DNA of 64,000 bases, taken from NCBI GenBank assembly GCA_963383645.1, contig OY726557.1:156303201-156367200 (forward strand). Direction: 5' to 3'. The translations under genes were made by a program, and so were the position numbers. Positions 34,138 to 46,477 of the stretch are shown piece after piece; within the stretch, counting starts at the first letter, position 1, and each line of letters opens with the position of its first letter. Under the pieces are notes generated by a model. That model saw only the letters and a list, made by a program, of their open reading frames with translations. It was not told the DNA's origin and made no database searches. The stretch is from Muscardinus avellanarius. Taxonomy: Eukaryota > Chordata > Mammalia > Rodentia > Gliridae.

Positions 34138-34316
34138 GCTGAGAATTGAACCTCCAAGCCCCCCCCCCAGCCCTTTTTATATTTTACTTTGAAACAGTGT
34201 CTCACTAAGTTGCTGAGGACCTCAAAAAAATTGCTGAGACTGACCTTAAACCTGTGATACTTTTGTCTCAACTGCTCAAGTACTGGGATTGTGGGTGTGT
34301 GCCACCACACCAGGCT
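34137..34316 (-). mobile_element. B1-dID SINE, class 1
   Basis: Minus strand: GCTGAGAATTGAACCTCCAA, a C9 run, TTGAAACAGTGTCTCACTAA, GTGTGCCACCACACCAGGC. Confidence 0.92.
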
Positions 34317-34554
34317 TAGTTACCTCTTAAAACCTTCTATTTAAGATATGAAAGAGGAGAAGAAGAATGGATGAATAAAAAGATGAAGGAAAGAAAGGAC
34401 AGGAGGAAGGAAGGATAGAGAAGAATGGAAGGAAGGAAGGAAACACCATTCACATTGCTTGGCAGCTTGCATAAATTATGTGACTCTAGGCATCTTAATT
34501 AACCCTTAGTGGGTTGTGATGATCAATTAGAGTTTACTAAATATTTTTTATTCT
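34317..34554. other. Purine-rich low-complexity stretch
   Basis: GAAGG/GAAAG-rich sequence at 34345-34440, otherwise anonymous. Confidence 0.6.
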
Positions 34555-34795
34555 CTGCCTTGTGGGTACATGGTAGGTCTACACTTTTTTTCCTGCTCTA
34601 TTTCTTTTTGGGGGTCTTGTCATTATTTCTGGCCAATGAATTGTGAACAAAAGTGGCATACATCACTTCTAAAGACAACGCATTCAGTTTAAGCCTCCTT
34701 TTTCTTCTCCTTCTTGTTTTAAGCCAGTAAGATTTTGGTTGTGTTTGCCACTGCAGCATTATGTAGCCTGTCCTAACTAATAAACAAATTGGTGC
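34555..34795 (+). mobile_element. MLT1-like LTR fragment
   Basis: TTCTGGCCAATGAATTGTGA, AAAAGTGGCATACATCACTT, TTTTAAGCCAGTAAGATTTT and GTTTGCCACTGCAGCATTAT are MLT1 LTR landmarks in order. Confidence 0.7.
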
Positions 34796-36464
34796 CTAGA
34801 AGTAAGGAATTGTAATTTAAAATCTAAAATCTGTAACTGACTTTGGGATAGGCAGCATACTGTGAGAGGAGTGGCACCCCATGTTAAACAACGGCAAAAA
34901 TCAGCTCTAATCAGTGAGTTGCTGGAGTCAGCTTGTGCCCAAGAGAACTAACTGTATCTCCTCCCAATTCCAAGTTTTATGATGTCATGTTGGTAACATA
35001 TCTGCCATAGTTGAAGAATTTATACCACTGAAATTGGAAAGCACTGTAAATCATAGTATTTTTATTTTTGTCTTTTTCTAGAGAACTGACTATTAAACAT
35101 TATCACTACAACATTGAAGCAATAATTTATAAGGCAGATCATGGGCCTGATGCTCTTGTAATTCTGGGGGCCAGATTGGAACATTATCAATGTGTCATGG
35201 TTTCCCTGTTTTGTACTTTGCTAAGTATTAAAAGAAAAAAGTAAAATCAGAATAGAACTGCTCCAGTTGTAAGCAGGAATATTAGAGACTAGGGCGAAAC
35301 CACACATTTAATGATGCGTGGGGTTGAAAGGAGCAAATGTTTTCAGTCTTAGATTACAGAAGATAAAATTGAGACACATTATGAGAGTCAAGGGCTAATT
35401 AAAACTCAGTTTAATAGAAAGAACTGAGTCAAGGATAGGGTCTTATTGTTAAAAATTCCTGCATGGATCAAGATGAATCTTTTCCATTTGTCAAATTGTT
35501 AAAGGAGAAGATAAGAAGAAGACTAAAGTGTGTCTCTTCCTCAAAATCAAATGTGTGTGTGTGTGTGTTTGTGTGTGTGTTATATTATACACACATATAC
35601 TGTATATCTACTGGCAAATGAGGATGACTAGAATCAAATGAGAGATTTGCTACATTTTTAAAAACTATATAATGTCAGAGAAATCAGAAGCATATGAGGA
35701 TATTGAAGGAAGGGTTAGGGAGAAAGGTGAAAGCCTAGAGGAAGAAAATTAGTGAATCTTTAAGACTTAAAATGACTCTTGAACTCCTAACTTTCGGTAC
35801 AAAGGAAGCAGAATGAGAAGCAGCTCCAACAAAAGAAAGCATATTCTTTAAACCTTGCTTCACGTGGAGTCAAAGAGAATAATGGGAAAAGAAGAACCTA
35901 AGACACGGTAGGATCAAGGATTATAAAGAGCAATGAACTGGACAGGTTCTCCTAGCCAAATCAGGACTAAAGCAAAGGTTCTTCTTCATACTCTATATAG
36001 TAGGCCTTTGGAATCTGTGCCTACTAGAATTTCAGAATTACTGTAAAGCAATGACAAATGTGAATCTTCACACTTTTCATTTCCAAATAAGAATATGTAT
36101 TCTGGTTATCCTGTTTAGTATTTGCATATTAGGTTGGAAGATACAGGTTAACCATTACTCTTTCTAATTAAAGGGTTTGTGGATTAATAGGAATCACATT
36201 TAGAGCTAAGGAAGATAGCCGCTGTTTCTCTGCTCCCACCCCTGCAATTTAGAAACTACAAGTTATCCAAAGACCCTAAACTTGGGCTTGATGGTATGAC
36301 TGGAAGGCACTTTTGCACTTTATTTCATGGGGAAAGAGAGCATATATATTGTATACAGTAAATAGTGAACCAAATGTTATTACGAAATAGGTGATGATTT
36401 TCCTGAGTGATGTTAAATATACATTTGGAGTTACCCACCTTCTATTTACAAATAGAATTATATA
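34796..36464. other. Unassigned sequence with (TG)n
   Basis: A TG repeat lies at 35552-35580 and a possible MIR scrap near 35345-35400 (GAAGATAAAATTGAGACAC). No gene seen in this 1.7 kb. Confidence 0.35.
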
Positions 36465-36995
36465 CCTGGCTTCCTTCCAGCTGAGTAAAGATATAAATTC
36501 AATCTAGCCAATGAATTTTGAATAAAAGTAACATACATAAATTCTGAGCCAGGCTGGACATGGTAACACATGCCTGTAATCCCAGTACCTGGGAGGCGGT
36601 GATAGAGGATTCCAAGTTTAAAGCCAGCCTCAGTAACTTAGTGAGGCTGTCATAAACATAGAAATACCTTGTTTCCAAGTAAAAAGTAAAATTGGGCTGA
36701 GCATGAGCTTGGAGGTAGAAGGCCCCTGGATTCAATCCCAAGCACCACTAAAAAATAAAATAAAAAAGTAACTTCTGAGCCAGACATGACATTTAACTGC
36801 CTGAGGAATTACCAACAATCAAAGGTCATTCTTTCCTCTTCCATAATGACTAGAAATGTTCCAGCTGGTGACTACTCTGACAACCATCATACTAGAATGA
36901 GAACTTGCAGAGAAGAGTTCCCCTTGCCACCCAAGATAGACACGTGACATGTAATTTTAAGTAACAAAATTTAGGAATTTGTTGTGACAGCAAAC
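36465..36995 (+). mobile_element. MLT1-like LTR split by a SINE
   Basis: Left part has TCTAGCCAATGAATTTTGAA and AAAAGTAACATACATAAATT. The right part (from 36775) has GACATTTAACTGCCTGAGG, CTTTCCTCTTCCATAATGAC and GACACGTGACATG, matching MLT1 order. Confidence 0.6.
36549..36762 (+). mobile_element. B1-dID SINE, class 1, inside the MLT1-like LTR
   Basis: GGACATGGTAACACATGCCT, AAAGCCAGCCTCAGTAACTT and TTGGAGGTAGAAGGCCCCTG; AAAATAAA tail. Flanking TTCTGAGCCAG is present on both sides (about 36541 and 36772). Confidence 0.92.
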
Positions 36996-37028
36996 AGAAG
37001 TTAATATTTTCTTACTATTGGCGTCATT

Positions 37029-37112
37029 ATATTTGCTGAAATCCTCCTCCAAAGCTATAAAACTTGAGCTATATTTGCTGAAATCCTCCTCCAAAGCTAT
37101 AAAACTTGAGCT
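37029..37112. repeat. 42-bp perfect tandem duplication
   Basis: A 42-base unit (beginning ATATTTGCTGAAATCC) occurs at 37029-37070 and 37071-37112 with no mismatch, followed by the first bases of a third copy. Confidence 0.97.
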
Positions 37113-37808
37113 ATATTTTCAAATGTTTTTATTAGTCTTTCCTCAAAAAAGTAAAGAAAATCTATCTAAATTGTGTTGCAATGGATATAGAACAAGAGAG
37201 ATATTCTCTCTTTAAGAAAATGTGAGGTTCAGATGATGAAGCCTAGGAGGCCAAGCTTTGCCCATGAAGATGACGTTATGTTTCCCTGCAATGCTTCCTT
37301 AGACACCCCCCCTCAATTTTTATCCCAGCTTATTCTTTTTTTATGACTACTCTATGTCAAGTACTATAAATTCAGAATCATCATTTTTAAGCTAGCCCTT
37401 TGTAATCTGTTGTACATCATTTCCAAAGGTATGTACTTTCTAAATTTCATCAGGCTTTTACCATTTTCGTGCTTTGTAGTTTTTACATATAAACTACATA
37501 TGTTATTTTTTCCTCTTGTGTTACACTCTTGTGTAACATAAAAAATAATTGACTATCAAAAATATATGTAGACATTATTAAACTGATTCACTAGTAATTT
37601 GTTCTTTGGTCAAATTGTCTTCTCAAATATTAGTACTGGACTTATAACCTAATGCATTCAGTTTCCAGAATAGATCACGTCCTCATCCATAGTGCCATTT
37701 AATTTTACAAACAAAAGATGGAATTTCAGGTAATTCCACAGCTTGATGCTCTACTGATCTAAAGTAATATAGATAATGAAAGCTGTAATCTTCAGAATGT
37801 ATCACTTC
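37113..37808. other. Unassigned AT-rich sequence
   Basis: No gene or named repeat recognised. Confidence 0.4.
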
Positions 37809-37821
37809 CACACAACTCCTA

Positions 37822-38036
37822 TTTTTTTTTTTTTCCCGAGTCTGGGGATTGAACCCAGGGGCATTTGACCTCCGAGCTACACCCTCTGCCCTATTTTTTT
37901 ATTCTTTATTTTGAAACAGGGTTTCACTAAGTTGCAGAGGGCTTCACTAAATAGCTGAGGCTGTCTGCAAATCACGATCTTCTGGTCTCAGCCTCTCAAA
38001 TGCTGGGATTACAAGCATGCACCACCACGCCCGGCT
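37822..38036 (-). mobile_element. B1-dID SINE, class 2
   Basis: Minus strand with T-run, TCTGGGGATTGAACCCAGGG, ACCTCCGAGCTACACCCTCT and CATGCACCACCACGCCCGGC. Perfect 12-13 bp target duplication CACACAACTCCTA at 37809 and 38037. Confidence 0.97.
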
Positions 38037-38049
38037 CACACAACTCCTA

Positions 38050-38559
38050 CTTCTAACTGCAATTTTTTACGTGTGAACACTATTCTTATAAAGTATCACT
38101 CTCAGTGTAAAGGATCATTCTCAGTAAATCCTGCCCTGTTGTCTTCTTAAAGTTTTAGTCCTTAAAATATAGAAACATGGTACATGGAAATAGAAATATA
38201 TGAATGAATGAGAGAACTATCTCAAATAGCATGCCCTAATACTAGAGGAAATACTGCTTAGTTGTTTTGGTGGGCACTGGTATAGCTTCTCTGGCCAGAA
38301 ATAGACATCAAAGTACAAAAAAATTATTTCTTAACTTTCATCCAGAGAGGTAGGGCCACCGTGTTCCATTAAGTAAAACACATTGCAGGCAAAATAATGT
38401 TCACAATCTCATTATATGACAGAAACTGTTCATTGTTTATTATAACAGCCATTTTCCCATTTTTTATTGCTAAAAGAATCATGATTATGTGATTATAGGA
38501 TTGTGTGTGTAACAACATGTGTACATCTAGATCAATTGTTAATCACAAAAATTGTTTGT
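38050..38559. other. Unassigned sequence
   Basis: No gene or named repeat recognised. Confidence 0.4.
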
Positions 38560-38870
38560 TTTGCAAGCGACAGAGGTAAGAGATGCTTATGTGACCTGAT
38601 CCTAGGCAATGATGCTTACGGGAGAATTTTTTCCTAAAAGAAGTATGTCAGGAAAAAATCTGTTTTTCTCTTCCTCCCTGTTTGAAGATGCTGCTACACT
38701 GGAATATAGCATCTAGTGCTCGTGGCAGTTCTCTTGGAACAATGAGATGAAACACCTAAAGACAAAAGCCAGCACATTAAAAATGCAGTGAGAATAATTT
38801 AAAAGAGCCTGGCATGTGGGTGCTGATGCTTATTGGCTGAAGTATACAGAGAAGAGCTAACTTCAGAATA
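38560..38870 (+). mobile_element. Possible MLT1-like LTR fragment
   Basis: TTTCTCTTCCTCCCTGTTTG, ACAATGAGATGAAACACCTA, AGACAAAAGCCAGCACATTA and AAGAGCCTGGCATGTGGG resemble an MLT1-type LTR. Diverged; orientation from these phrases only. Confidence 0.4.
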
Positions 38871-39106
38871 TTGTTAAATAAACAATAAATGTTCTTAAGG
38901 CACTGTTACTCTTTTACTTATAGCTGAACCTAAATGACTGATAGAGCACAATTATCTTCTTGGTTAATTATCTCTCAGGTTTGAAACTTTTTTTTCTGTG
39001 AATCATTGTTTTCTATGCTGCTAGATATTTCCTATGCTGCTATATCTTTCTCATTTGTACCTTACTAAAGTTCTTAGTGAAAGCTTTTTAAATTCTGCAC
39101 TAGGAG

Positions 39107-39279
39107 CCGGGCGTGGTGGTGCACACTTGTAATCCCCCGCTCGTGCTGGCTTAGGGGACCCTGTTTCCAAATAAAAATGTAAAAATAGGTCTGGGAGTGT
39201 AGCCCGGAGGTAGAAGGGCTTCCAGGAACCCCAGTACCACAAAAAAAATCAATAAAAAAATAAAAATAAAATAAAATAA
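39107..39279 (+). mobile_element. B1-dID SINE, class 3b, internally deleted
   Basis: CCGGGCGTGGTGGTGCACAC, then a jump of about 60 bases to CTCGTGCTGGCTTAGGGGAC, then an intact right half GGTCTGGGAGTGTAGCCCGG. Perfect 18-bp target duplication TAAATTCTGCACTAGGAG at 39089-39106 and 39280-39297, so it is a recent insertion. Confidence 0.97.
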
Positions 39280-39431
39280 TAAATTCTGCACTAGGAGCAA
39301 CCAGCAAACTTCAATTTTAAAACAAAACTCCAACATCCATCTTTTGGTTTTGTCACTGTTGTTGTTTTTGTTTGGTTTGAGGTTTGGGGAAGCTTTTTGT
39401 TATTTGTTTATTTTGTTTTGCTTTGTTTTGT

Positions 39432-39536
39432 TAATACTGGGGATTGAACCCAAGAGCATCCCACTTCCAGGTTACATCCCTGGCCCTTCCTCTTCCTCCT
39501 CCTCCTCCTCCTCCACTTCCTCCTCCTTTTTCTCCT
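39432..39536 (-). mobile_element. SINE fragment with (TCC)n
   Basis: Only the ID end is present (TACTGGGGATTGAACCCAAG to about 39490), followed by TCC triplets. The B1 half is missing. Confidence 0.75.
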
Positions 39537-39624
39537 TTAAAGTAGGGCCTCATTCCACCCAAAATAGTGGTGGAGGTGTAGCTTGAAGTTAGGGCATGGA
39601 GTGCAGGGGAGTTGGAGAGGAATG

Positions 39625-40030
39625 ATAAATAAAGGGTACAGGATTTTCCTTTTGTTTTGATAGTGATGAAAATGTTCTAAAAATGGCTATGGTGAGCCAG
39701 ACATGGTGGCTCATGCTTGTAATCCAAGTAATTGGGAGGATGAGACAGGAAGATCACAGGTTTGAGGCTAGTCTTAGCAACTTAGAAAACCTTCAGCAAC
39801 TTAGTGAAATGCTACTTCAAAAAAAATTTTTTAGAGGGCTGGGGGTATAGTTCTAAGGTATAACAACCCTGGGTTCAAGCTCTTATACCACAAAAATTTC
39901 ATCTGGGTCTAAAACGAATATGGTGATAGGTGTACTTATCTATGAATATCCTGAGAATTATTGAATAGTACACACTTTAAATGGTGAATTGTATTGTATG
40001 TGAAATGTATATCAATATTGTTATTAAATT
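39625..40030 (+). mobile_element. Old LINE-1 (L1M-type) 3' end split by a SINE
   Basis: Left part TAGTGATGAAAATGTTCTAA; right part from 39895 with AATATGGTGATAGGTGTACT, ACACTTTAAATGGTGAATTG and TGTATATCAATATTG, the classic old LINE-1 3' terminus. Confidence 0.7.
39693..39893 (+). mobile_element. B1-dID SINE, class 1
   Basis: AGCCAGACATGGTGGCTCAT, AGCAACTTAGTGAAATGCTA and GGGCTGGGGGTATAGTTCTA. It splits the LINE-1 end above. Confidence 0.93.
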
Positions 40031-40542
40031 AGAGGGGAACCCCACCACAATTTTTGTAAATATCACTTATTGGACAATAGTGTCCCTACAGGATCTAAAC
40101 TTATTTAAAACTGAAGAAGCTTAGAGGGATAGAATGGAGTCAGCTTAGGGAACATCCCCAAAAACCCTCCACTTTTGAGAAAGGAAACACAAGCCCCTTT
40201 TTCCCTTGCCCTAGACAAAGCTATTCTGTCACTTAATATTTCTTATCTGTTTTATGTCATCTGTTTAGTAAAGACATTTTTTTTTCCCTTTTGACAATTT
40301 TGTTTTCTATCTACAAGTGGGGAAAATGAAGCTCAGAGAAGGGATGAGGCTTGCTTGAAAGATTAAGTTGCTATGGTCCCTGCCTCAATGAGCAGGGTGT
40401 TTCATACATCCTTAAAGTTTCAGTTGTTGGAACCTCATCAAATGTTGTGTGTATGTATGTTTCTATGTCCCCAATACTCTGAACTTCATTATAATCTAAG
40501 GTTACAAAGCAACGATAAAAGTATATATTTTAAAATAAAAAA
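40031..40542. other. Unassigned, weak MIR trace
   Basis: GGGAAAATGAAGCTCAGAGA at about 40320 is MIR-like. Nothing else recognised. Confidence 0.35.
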
Positions 40543-40662
40543 AAAGTAGGGCCTCATTAAGTTACTAAGGGTCTCTCTAAGTTCCTGAGGCTGGCCTCAA
40601 ATCTGTGGCCCTCCTGTCTCAACCTCCCAAGAACTAAGATTAGGGGCATGTGCTTGGCTTCA
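40543..40662 (-). mobile_element. Partial B1-dID SINE
   Basis: Minus strand B1 part only: GGGCCTCATTAAGTTACTAA, GAGGCTGGCCTCAAATCTG, CTCCTGTCTCAACCTCCCAA. Confidence 0.85.
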
Positions 40663-40687
40663 CTATTCATCTTTATTCACTTGTTTC

Positions 40688-40716
40688 TGTTGTTGTTGTT
40701 GTTGTTGTTGTTGTTG
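40688..40716. repeat. (GTT)n microsatellite
   Basis: Nine or more GTT units. Confidence 0.95.
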
Positions 40717-42439
40717 TCTTTAGTTTTTTATGGCTCTCTGAAATAGATTTCCTCCTCCTCTCCTCTATTTCTCTTCTCTACACACAATGTCTCAAAGAAT
40801 CTTATTCTTTGTGGCTAGTGTTTTGCAATGAGATTTAGTATGCAGGATACACTTAATCCTTAATTCAAATTAATTCAACAAGTACTTGCTTATTCTCACT
40901 GAGCTCAAGCCCCCAGCTAAGGCCTGTGACTGATACAAAGATGAGCTGCAGTCACTGCTCACATAGAGCCCATGAGCTGACTGAGCTGATGATACACACC
41001 CACCTATCTCCATTTAACAATGACTGTGATGTCTGGAATTTGAAATATAAGCAATGTGCTTCCAAAATAAGAAGAGGAAATTAAACCTCCACAGGGTAAA
41101 GTCAGGGAGTTCATGCACAAAATGGTGTGTCATTCAGACACTAGCTACCTCTCTGTACTTTAAGCTACTTCTAAAAGAATGAATCCATATGAGATACAGT
41201 CAACACTGAAGAGAGAAGACACTAGGACACACTTGAGCACAGATTGTTAGTGCTGGCAAGGCAACTTGGCATTATTTATGCAACCTCAGTAAACGTCTGT
41301 TTATCTGGGACAAGAAGCTAAGAAAACTTACATTTTACAGTTTGTTGACAGTTTAAAAATAAGAAAGATATAAAATTTAGTACAAGCTCATCTTATGGTA
41401 ACTTTTAAAAGAGACTTTTATGTTGTTGTTACTATCATAAGTAATATCAAGATGGGATTCTGTACAGTCAAGAGAAACACACACAAACACACACAAAAAA
41501 ATGGGAAGCAACAGATAAGGGATGAAAGTGAAAAAACTCACAAAAATAAATAAATTCAAACTGAACAAATATTTATCGTGTTCTCATTCTGGTATAAATT
41601 TAGTCCTTATATATGCTACACATCATTGTCAAGAAGCAATTTATTAACCAATAAGTGGTTACTACCACTTACATAGGTAGTTCTAGGGTATCCCTTCAAT
41701 TCTAGCTTGTTGTTCTTATACTTACTATATTTAGGAAACTAAAGGGCCATGAATTTAGATGTGCTTAATAGTCTTTATTATTACTTAGGTATCATAAGAC
41801 CAGGAGATCAGGAGAGTGTTGTCATTGAAAAGACAGTTTGTCATCCTTGGTCCCCTGAATGAGGGGACATGGACATGCCACCCCATGTATGGACACACTG
41901 GAAAGCACCAGGTCAGACAAGAGGCAGAAGGGAGAGGGGATATCGTGAGCAGAATCCTCAATCATGATGTATACTGGAAACGACACGCAAGGCAAGGTAA
42001 ATATAGTTATCTGGGTAATTAGGACAAATGGATACTAATCCAGAGAGGTTGAGTTAGATTAAAAAAACGATGGCTGGGGGATTGAGCTTTGGGTTGGTTG
42101 ATTTGTGCTTGAAAAGTTTGCTTGAGAAGGCCAATGGTTTACTATTTATGAGAACTGGCTAACTCTGGTAGGGGCAGAGCCTCTAGAGTCTGTCAGGTCC
42201 CCAATGTTGAAGCATGAGAATACAGAAGATGAGAAAAAAACTGGTTGTAAAAAGAGGAGAATGGGGTTTACCCGAAGCTTGAAAAGAGGTGGTAGAAGAA
42301 GGAAGTTGGTTATCAGGTAGAAAACTCAGTTAGATGAGAAAAATAAATTCTAGTTTTCTGTAGGACAACTATTGTTAATAACAATTTATTGTATATTTTC
42401 AAATAGCTACAAGAAAAATATGTTCAATTCCCCCAACAC
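40717..42439. other. Unassigned sequence
   Basis: Weak LINE-2 hint at 40870-41000 (ACATAGAGCCCATGAGCTGA). No gene seen in this 1.7 kb; the 68-codon frame at 41816-42022 has no recognisable motif. Confidence 0.35.
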
Positions 42440-42580
42440 CAGAAAAATTAAAAATGTTTGGGGTGATGGATATGCCGATTATCCTGATTTTTTTGTTACA
42501 TGTTAAATATGTGAATCAAATTACACATTATACTTCATAAGTATGTATGTATAATTATCATGTATAAATTTAAAAAAAAA
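42440..42580 (+). mobile_element. LINE-1 3' end fragment
   Basis: GGGGTGATGGATATGCCGAT, TATCCTGATTTTTTTGTTAC, ACACATTATACTTCATAAGT and a final A-run are the standard LINE-1 3' terminus. Confidence 0.75.
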
Positions 42581-42719
42581 GAAAGTGCAAATCACTAGAG
42601 AGCTGCCTAATTAACCAAAATAAACTTGAGATATGGTCCATAAAACATTCTGTTAGTATTTGGGGGGAATTCTTATGTTTCTGATGGTTAGAAGTTGCTA
42701 GTGGAGTCTTTTATTTATC

Positions 42720-42904
42720 TGGGGTGGGGGGTTACTAGGGATTTAGCCTAGGCATTTTACCTTTGAGCTACACCTTTAGCTCTATTTTTATTCTTAATTT
42801 TGAAACAAAGTCTCACTAAATTCTGTAGAGCCTCATAAAGTAACTGAGGCTGGCCTATCTCAGCCTCCCAAGTACTGGGATTAAAAGCATTCACCATCAT
42901 TCCA
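42720..42904 (-). mobile_element. B1-dID SINE, class 1
   Basis: Minus strand, diverged: TTACTAGGGATTTAGCCTAG, TTGAAACAAAGTCTCACTAA, AAGTACTGGGATTAAAAGCA. Confidence 0.9.
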
Positions 42905-43779
42905 GACTAAGTAGGTCTTTACCTGAAGTAGCATGTCACTGAAAATACCCTTCACCATGTTAGTCCATATATGCCTGCCTAAAATTTTCAATTACTGATG
43001 GATGCAAATAAACTTTATGACTCTAGATACATCAGAAATCCTCATAAGAGTATTTTTGTTTGTTTTCATTAATTTCAAACTGCTCAGATCCATGAAATCT
43101 TTAAACTGAAATTCACGCAGAAGACCATCCTGAGCCTGAAGCTTTCTGACACTTTCTCCCAACAATTATGTGAGAAAGAAGACTCTTCATCACACCCACA
43201 GATGACATGGCCACAGCGGGAAGGTATAAAAGAATGGTGAGTCATTCACCCTGAGAAGATAAAATTAGATTCCTAAATGACCCTGGCAGCAGAAAAAGAC
43301 AGAAGTAAAAGGAATGACTTTCAATTAGTGGAAAGTACATTTTGAAATGAGAAACAAAGTGTAAAAATTCAAGATAAGAAACAACTGAAAGAATAAGTTA
43401 CCAGCATATCTGATCTCATGCTAAACAAGTATAAGAATGGTTCTATTATTGGCGTAGGGAAAATATGTCCTTGGATACATTTTCCAATAGAATAGCAGTA
43501 ACACAAAGAACATATGTAGAATTTTTGGACTGTACAACTAAACTAATTCAATGAAATATGTAGAATTTGGAGAGAAATCAATTGAGAACAACTATAAATT
43601 TTTAAATGGTTAAAAAATATAGAATAGTTTAACTTTGGTAACAAAAGTTAACTGGGATTTTCAGGTGTCAGATTCATTCCCAGAAGAGGTGGTACCTATA
43701 CAATATGAAGGCGTTCTTGCTTGGAAACATTTTCTGCCAAATTGCTATAGTTCTTCAATTCTGCCATTAGAATGCAGTC
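42905..43779. other. Unassigned sequence
   Basis: No gene or named repeat recognised. Confidence 0.4.
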
Positions 43780-44255
43780 TGTTTGGGGTCTGGAATATTC
43801 CCTAAAGGCTCATGTGTTGAATGCATGGTTTCTAAGGCAATCATGTTCAGAGATGGGGCTTTGGAGAAGTGGGTGGATTATGAGAGCTCTAATCTCATCA
43901 ATAGATTCATTCTTTGATGGAGTCATAGTTTGATGGCATTATTGAGAGTTGGTAAAAACTGACTGTAGGAGTTGGGGCTTAATTCAAGAAAGTAAGTAAC
44001 TGAGGATGTGCCCTGGAAAGGTGTATCTCATCTGCCACCCCTTGTCCCTCTCTGCTTTCCTGCTGCCATTAGAAAGCCGCTTTTCCTCCACTGTCCTCCC
44101 ACCATGATGCTCTTCTTCTCCACAAGCCCACAGCAATGAAGCCAGCTGACCATGGGCTGACCCCTCTGAAATCATAAGGCAAAAAAAAATCCTTCCTCTT
44201 TTAAGTTGTTTCCCTCAGGTATTTTGCCCCAGCAATGGAATGGCTAAATAAAATA
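43780..44255 (+). mobile_element. MaLR-type LTR (rodent ORR1/MT-like)
   Basis: AAAGGCTCATGTGTTGAATG, GTGGATTATGAGAGCTCTAA, CCCACCATGATGCTCTTCTT, TGACCCCTCTGAAATCATAA and a 3' end TTAAGTTGTTTCCCTCAGGT then TTTTGCCCCAGCAATGGAA. Solo LTR, old. Confidence 0.75.
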
Positions 44256-45838
44256 GGATTTTACTCATATATTCCCAAAAATACAATATAGATCAAACTG
44301 ACATCTCTGATAAATATAGTAGATATTAACCTAAAAGGATCCAACTGGCTTCTGATTAAATAGCTCTGGTGATGACATGTTTACTATCCCAAGATGATCG
44401 TGGTAGTACTGAAGATGATGATGATCCTCATTATCCACTGATCATCAGCTGCAGGGTAAAAATCATAAGTATTTAAAGTGTGATAACATTCACTCCCATG
44501 TATTAATGGAGAAATTGGAGCCTTCAGTAGTTTAGGCCTAATGTTGCCCAACTGTGCAGTCTTATTCATATTACATTGTTTACAGTTCAACAGATATGGA
44601 ATCACAGATTCAAAAAAGTTGAGCAACATTCCAGAGTCACATGCCAGCAGAGTCCAGAATTTGGTTTAACTCTAAAACTTCCACATGTTCACCATCATGC
44701 CACAATGCTTTTTTACTTACATTCAAGAACAATCCTTTCCACTAGCCATGATTTCCCTCAAGCTTCCACTGTATAAGATTGCTATAAGTTGAAGAACATG
44801 ACAAGCTTTTAATAAATATCTATTGAATAAATATAGTTCATATTTGTGCAACAGCAAGCTGCATTATGAAAGAATTATACTGCAAAAGCTAAAGAAATTA
44901 AGTATCATGAATAATAATTAATAAATAATAAAATAAATATCTAAAAAATAAATGCTCTCTTTTGCTACAAATAGTTTCTCAGAAAAGGTAATAGAATCCA
45001 AGACCTTCATAAACTTTGTAACCTGAAAACAGTTGTCTTTAAACTTGTTTACTGCATCAAAGCCAGCTCATTTAATATTTGGTCTTTGTTATAACAAGGA
45101 TATGACAGGCATTCAAAGTCCTATTCACTGAGAAATGGACAGAGCCAATGGATAGCAAAACCACTGCTCCTTCCTCAGAAAATGCTATCAACAATAAGCT
45201 TCACTCACTGTTAAAATGGATTCTGACTAAATCCTACATTATAAAAACTGAAAACTTATCAGCTACTTAATTCACATCTAAGCCTGACTTTAAATATTTC
45301 CATCAAGCTAACCATGTTTAAACATTTGGTAAAACACTCCCTTCCAGAAGAAATGAGTCACGGATCGCTCAAGGAATCCTGGAGAAAGATTAAGTGGACT
45401 GTGAAATTCACAAATATAATTATAAAGCTAATAATGTGTGTATTCAGTTCTGATTGGTGTATAATCACTTAACTAATAGAAAGAAACTAATTTGCCATTA
45501 CAGCTGTTTTGAGATTACATTTAAAGGCAAAATCACAGTGCACTGGGAATTGCAGTGCAGAGCCACTAAGTGGATTTTAGCTTAAAAAAAAATCACAACA
45601 GAATGTTTCTCTCTCATTTCTCCATTAATTGTGCTACAAACAGTAACTAAAAATGGAATTAGCATTGAAGTCTTGCAACAGCAATGACTAAATGGATGGA
45701 CTGGCCTGTTATCACAAGCCTGTTTCAGAGATCAGGGGCTAAGAGACCATTTACTAAGCATTGATAATGATTAGTTCATGGGATTACTTTTTAGTAGGTA
45801 CTAAATGCTGAATATCCTTATCAAAAAGTGGTCCAAAA
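44256..45838. other. Unassigned, with a MIR trace at about 44590-44720
   Basis: TTGAGCAACATTCCAGAGTC and ACATGCCAGCAGAGTCCAGA fit the second half of MIR in plus orientation. The remainder is AT-rich and anonymous. Confidence 0.4.
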
Positions 45839-46053
45839 GCCAGGAGTGGTGGCACACGCTTGTAATCCCAGCATTTGGGAGGCTGAGACTGAAGGATCAC
45901 GGTTCGCGGACAGCCTCAGCTACTTAGTGAGGCCCTCTGCAACTTAGTGAGACCCTGTTTCAAAATAAAAAAATAAAACAATGGGGCGTAGGGTGTACCT
46001 TGGAAGTCAAATGCCCCTGGGTTCCATCCCCAAACCCGCAAAAAAAAAAAAAA
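45839..46053 (+). mobile_element. B1-dID SINE, class 2
   Basis: GGAGTGGTGGCACACGCTTG, CGCGGACAGCCTCAGCTACT, TTGGAAGTCAAATGCCCCTG and a tail of about 18 A. Target duplication AAAGTGGTCCAAA at about 45825 and 46055. Confidence 0.97.
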
Positions 46054-46067
46054 AAAAGTGGTCCAAA

Positions 46068-46477
46068 GTATTAGTAATGCTGACAAAATTTCCCCTTATT
46101 TATTTTATGTTTGACGAGGAGTGACCTGGTGTTCAGAAGTCCTCATACTCTTTTGAGAGCAAAATTTAAAGTCAAATCTTTGAAAAAAATTGAGAGATTA
46201 TAAATAGGATGAATACAGTATCATATGCTAATTGTTTAATATAGATTAATACATAAAGGTTTAAGTGACCAGCAATGGTTCCTATCTACATGTAAAAGTG
46301 GTGTCTCTATGTAAATCTGTATTATAAAGCAAGATTGCTTACTGTTATCACTATGAAGTTTTTGAGCCAAATAATTCTTGTCTGAAGGAAGCTTTCCTGT
46401 TATATTATAGGATTTTCAGTAGCAACCCTGATTGTTATACAGTATAGGACTATAGTACACATATTCCTGCTCCACCA
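46068..46477. other. Unassigned sequence
   Basis: Nothing recognised. Confidence 0.4.
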
